Position numbers and translations under genes: made by a program
Assembly: GCA_015057025.1 (NCBI GenBank)
Contig: SVFD01000004.1
Coordinates: 186,001 to 250,000, forward strand
DNA from: Lachnospiraceae bacterium
Lineage (GTDB): Bacteria > Bacillota > Clostridia > Lachnospirales > Lachnospiraceae
DNA length: 64,000 bases
Reading direction: 5' to 3'
Shown: positions 61,192 to 64,000 of the stretch, one piece after another
How the letters are laid out: the number at the start of each line of letters is the position of its first letter
Numbering within the stretch: position 1 is the stretch's first letter
Notes under the pieces: model-generated
What the model was told of the DNA's origin: nothing
Database searches by the model: none
What the model saw: the letters and a program-made list of their open reading frames with translations, nothing else

Positions 61192-62616
61192 ATGGCAAGA
61201 AGTGCTCAGGATTTAATGAATATGATTCAGGAAAACGGTATTCAGATGGTAGACTTTAAAATCGTTGATATCAATGGTCAGTACCGTCATGTAACCATTC
61301 CTGCATCCAATTTTACGGAAGAAACAATCAAAGACGGTATTGGTTTTGATGCTTCTAACTATGGTTATGCTGTAGTTGAAAAAAGTGATATGGTTTTTAT
61401 CCCCGACTTAGATACTGCAGTAGTAGACCCGTTCTGCGGAATTCCTACGTTATCTATTACCGGTAATGCCATGATTATTGATTATCCCAACAACCGTCCT
61501 TTGGACCAATATCCCAGAAACATTGTTCTGGCTGCTGAGCAATACATGAAAGATACCGGCATTGCCGATACAATGCTTATTTTACCGGAATTTGAATTCC
61601 ATTTATTTGACAACGTAGACTGGTCAGTACGTCCCGATTCCATCAGTATGAACATTGATGCAGAACAGGCTTACTGGAACAGCGATAACCAGGGTCAGGG
61701 CGTGATTGTACCTCACCAGAAGGCTTATCACGTAGCAAAGCCCCTTGATACTTCTTACGAATGCCGTTCCGAAATGGTTCTTGAAATGGAAAAAGCCGGC
61801 ATTCCCATTAAATATCATCATCCCGAAGTTGGCGCTGCAGGACAGTTTGAAATTGAACCCATGTTAGGACAGATGTCCAAAATGGCAGACGCTACCATGA
61901 TGATTAAATATATTATTCACAACACCGCATTGAAATACGGAAAGACTGCTACTTTTATGCCTAAGCCTGTATATAACGAGGCCGGCAACGGAATGCATGT
62001 GCATATGCTCCTTTTAAAAGACGGACAACCCGTATTCTCCGATGATAACGGATACTCTCACTTGAGTGAAACCGCACACTACTTTATGGGCGGACTTTTA
62101 AAACACATTTCATCACTTTGTGCATTAACCAATCCCTCTACCAACTCCTTTAAGAGACTGGTGCCCGGTTTTGAAGCCCCCGTTACCGTAGGTTATGCAA
62201 CCTCTAACAGAAGTGCGGTTATTCGTATTCCCGCTTATGCAAAGACACCGGAATTAAGAAGATTTGAACTTCGTAACCCCGATGCAACCTGTAATCCTTA
62301 TCTTTGCTATGCAGCTATTCTCATGGCCGGCCTTGACGGTATTAAGAACAAAATCGACCCTCATGCAAACGGTTGGGGACCTTACGATATGAACCTCTAC
62401 TCTCTCTCTCCTGAAGAGAAAGCGAAATTATCTGCACTCCCTACCAATTTAGGCGATGCATTGGATGCATTGGAAGCAGACCATGATTATTTAACAGCAG
62501 GCGGAGTATTCCCTGAGCACTTAATCAAAAACTTCATTGCAAACAAACGTAAAGAAGTTGCAGAAATGGCAAAAATTCCTCATCCTGCGGAATTTGAAAA
62601 ATATTTTAATCTGTAA
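61192..62616 (+). CDS. glnA: Glutamine synthetase, type I (beta-like)
   Basis: A 474-residue GS I enzyme (glutamate + NH3 + ATP to glutamine), cytoplasmic dodecamer. Conserved blocks: ILPEFEFHLFD, AAGQFEIEP, MPKPVYNEAGNGMHVHM (His ligand), NRSAVIRIP and RRFELRNPDATCNPYL. The length, the insertion around residues 145-175, and the C-terminal NLYSLSPEEK match the longer beta type; the Tyr in NLY corresponds to the adenylylation site of E. coli GS (there NLYDLPPEE). Most Firmicute GlnA proteins are the shorter alpha type. GGAGG lies 9 bases before the ATG. A branched hairpin begins 3 bases after the stop. Confidence 0.95.
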   Translation: MARSAQDLMNMIQENGIQMVDFKIVDINGQYRHVTIPASNFTEETIKDGIGFDASNYGYAVVEKSDMVFIPDLDTAVVDPFCGIPTLSITGNAMIIDYPNNRPLDQYPRNIVLAAEQYMKDTGIADTMLILPEFEFHLFDNVDWSVRPDSISMNIDAEQAYWNSDNQGQGVIVPHQKAYHVAKPLDTSYECRSEMVLEMEKAGIPIKYHHPEVGAAGQFEIEPMLGQMSKMADATMMIKYIIHNTALKYGKTATFMPKPVYNEAGNGMHVHMLLLKDGQPVFSDDNGYSHLSETAHYFMGGLLKHISSLCALTNPSTNSFKRLVPGFEAPVTVGYATSNRSAVIRIPAYAKTPELRRFELRNPDATCNPYLCYAAILMAGLDGIKNKIDPHANGWGPYDMNLYSLSPEEKAKLSALPTNLGDALDALEADHDYLTAGGVFPEHLIKNFIANKRKEVAEMAKIPHPAEFEKYFNL

Positions 62617-62618
62617 GA

Positions 62619-62765
62619 CTATTCAGAGCCATGCGAATTTATGAAACATAATCCGTGCAAGTTTACTTACAAAGGATTGTTTTCATAAATTCATATGGCG
62701 AAGCCATCACATGAGCAAAAGTAAAGTGCTGAAAGCACGATTTTGCGAACGTCGGCTCTGAATAG
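62619..62765 (+). repeat. Multibranched hairpin element behind glnA
   Basis: Outer 12-bp perfect stem (62619-62630 with 62754-62765); inside, an ~13-bp stem GAATTTATGAAA/TTTCATAAATTC, a mini-hairpin ATGGC-GAA-GCCAT, and a two-part hairpin GCAAAA..GTGCT-GAA-AGCAC..TTTTGC. A T-rich stretch (TTGCATTTTTT) follows, so it can end the glnA transcript. It does not align with the three-copy repeat family. Confidence 0.75.
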
Positions 62766-62807
62766 TTGCATTTTTTAAAAATATCTTAATTAGGAATTAT
62801 ATTTTTC

Positions 62808-62836
62808 TTGCAACATAGAAAAGATAGTTATATAAT
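62808..62836 (+). promoter_or_regulatory. Promoter of the F420-ligase homologue
   Basis: TTGCAA (62808-62813), 17-base spacer, TATAAT (62831-62836). Confidence 0.75.
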
Positions 62837-62841
62837 ATGAC

Positions 62842-62884
62842 GTGGGTTTTTTTAGGGAAGCTTATTAAACTTCCCAATTCCCAC
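62842..62884 (+). promoter_or_regulatory. Nested hairpin in the mRNA leader
   Basis: GTGGG/CCCAC (62842-62846 with 62880-62884) enclosing GGGAAG/CTTCCC (62855-62860 with 62870-62875), right at the expected transcript start and 12 bases before the ribosome binding site region. Confidence 0.55.
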
Positions 62885-62911
62885 AAATCTAAAAATAAGA
62901 AGGTGCACAAC

Positions 62912-64000
62912 ATGGAAAGAAAAGTTGGAACTGTATCACGTGGCATTCGTTGTCCGATTATCCGCGAAGGCGATAACTTAGTTGACATTACCGTTAACAG
63001 TGTAATCGAAGCAGCTGAAAGCGAAGGTTACGCATTTCGTGACCGCGACGTCATAGCTCTTACAGAATCTATCGTAGCTCGTTCTCAGGGTAACTACGTA
63101 TCCGTACAGAATATTGCTGATGATGTAAAGGCTAAATTAGGCGGCGGCACTATCGGTATTATTTTCCCGATTTTATCCCGTAACCGTTTTGCCATCTGCT
63201 TAAGAGGTATGGCAATGGGGGCTAAGAAAGTCGTTCTTATGTTAAGCTATCCCAGCGATGAAGTAGGAAACGCGCTTTTAACCTATGATCAGTTAGACGA
63301 AGCAGGTATTAATCCTTACAGCGATGTTTTAACTTTAGAGAAGTATCGTGAACTCTTTGGTGAGAACAAACATGAATTTACCGGCGTTGACTATGTTCAG
63401 TACTATTCAGATATTATTACGGAAGCAGGCGCAGAAGTTGAAATCATTTTTGCAAACAATGCAAAGACAATTCTTAACTACACCGACTGCGTAATCAACT
63501 GCGATATCCATACAAGAGTAAGAACCAAGCGTCTCTTAAAAGAAGGCGGTGCAAAGGTAGTTTGCGGTATGGACGATATTATGACTGCTCCCATTAACGG
63601 TAGCGGCTACAATGCGAAGTATGGTTTGTTAGGTTCTAACAAGTCTACAGAGGACACAATCAAGTTGTTCCCCAGAGACTGCCAAGACTTAGTAGAAGAC
63701 ATTCAGTCACAGTTACTTGAAAAGACCGGAAAGCACGTAGAAGTAATGGTTTACGGTGACGGTGCTTTCAAAGATCCCCAGGGTAAGATTTGGGAACTTG
63801 CAGACCCCGTTGTATCTCCCGCTTTCACAAAGGGCTTAATCGGTACTCCCAACGAGTTAAAGTTAAAGTATCTTGCTGATAACGACTTTAAGAACTTAAG
63901 CGGTGCTGAATTAAAAGAAGCAATTGCTAAGAGCATTAAGGAAAAGGATGCTAACCTTGTTGGTAATATGGCTTCTCAGGGTACAACACCCAGACAGTTG
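62912..64000 (+). CDS. F420-0:gamma-glutamyl ligase-like protein (3' end outside window)
   Basis: The first 363 residues of a CofE/F420_ligase-family protein; the frame stays open to the window edge. Conserved-looking parts include RDRDVIALTESIVARSQGNY (near 45), PILSRNRFAICLRGMAMGAK, and VYGDGAFKDPQGKIWELADP, the family metal/GTP-binding region. True CofE adds glutamate to coenzyme F420, which Lachnospiraceae are not known to make, so here it probably glutamylates another acceptor. AAGG precedes the ATG by about 8 bases. Own promoter with a structured leader. Confidence 0.8.
   Translation, partial: MERKVGTVSRGIRCPIIREGDNLVDITVNSVIEAAESEGYAFRDRDVIALTESIVARSQGNYVSVQNIADDVKAKLGGGTIGIIFPILSRNRFAICLRGMAMGAKKVVLMLSYPSDEVGNALLTYDQLDEAGINPYSDVLTLEKYRELFGENKHEFTGVDYVQYYSDIITEAGAEVEIIFANNAKTILNYTDCVINCDIHTRVRTKRLLKEGGAKVVCGMDDIMTAPINGSGYNAKYGLLGSNKSTEDTIKLFPRDCQDLVEDIQSQLLEKTGKHVEVMVYGDGAFKDPQGKIWELADPVVSPAFTKGLIGTPNELKLKYLADNDFKNLSGAELKEAIAKSIKEKDANLVGNMASQGTTPRQL

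Overview
The window looks like chromosomal DNA of a spore-forming, low-GC Firmicute, most probably a member of the Lachnospiraceae/Clostridia. The evidence is sporulation genes (both dipicolinate synthase subunits and an alpha/beta-type SASP), strong AGGAGG-type ribosome binding sites, AT-rich intergenic DNA, consensus SigA promoters, and single-membrane family members (CapA, maltose-type permeases, Cache-type chemoreceptor, CadC/CadA). There is no phage, plasmid or CRISPR signature. Most of it is ordinary core genome with small accessory inserts.

Layout. 1-3.3 kb: a truncated acyltransferase, an XRE/AbrB regulator, an M15 peptidase, tRNA-Gly(GCC), and a gene-free promoter-to-terminator unit that looks like a structured RNA. 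3.6-9.5 kb: a LUD-domain protein, then a threonine/lysine-branch operon on the minus strand (ACT regulator, homoserine dehydrogenase, phosphoglycerate-mutase-like probable homoserine kinase, aspartokinase) and a TetR regulator. 9.7-18 kb: a YtxH-like protein, DUF2225, glutaminyl-tRNA synthetase, a ~430-bp imperfect palindrome, a DHH phosphoesterase, an AsnB paralogue with a degenerate glutaminase site, and an Rpn-type nuclease. 18-27.1 kb: dpaA-dpaB, then truA, engB and lon, and upstream of these clpX, clpP and tig, all minus strand. 27.4-28 kb: a SASP and a YjfB-like protein.

28.1-40.1 kb: a minus-strand cluster of eight closely spaced genes: lipoprotein SBP, two maltose-type permeases, an HlyD-type adaptor, a MacB-core protein without ATPase, a second lipoprotein SBP, HflK and HflC. 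A DJ-1 gene follows. No ABC ATPase is encoded. 40.2-49.9 kb: a coiled-coil membrane protein, tRNA-Arg(ACG), CapA, a CadC-HMA-CadA metal efflux operon, SseB and Smr proteins, an ABC-F protein and a chemoreceptor. 50-54.6 kb: a YtrA-type GntR/ABC operon and a sucrose/fructan catabolic pair (GH32, fructokinase). 54.7-64 kb: small membrane and HTH proteins, a double-flavodoxin protein, an OLD-like ATPase/TOPRIM nuclease, a small lipoprotein, glutamine synthetase, and a truncated F420-gamma-glutamyl ligase homologue.

The least explained signals are structural. Three intergenic copies (4.4, 19.8 and 23.7 kb) of a ~120-140-bp element share a conserved folded core capped by a GNRA-like loop, while their long flanking arms differ in sequence but stay self-complementary. 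There are also the 430-bp palindrome at 13.0-13.4 kb, multibranched hairpins behind the SASP and glnA genes, and a hairpin before dpaA that could be both terminator and sporulation promoter. All functional statements rest on reading the sequence and on family knowledge; no database search was possible.
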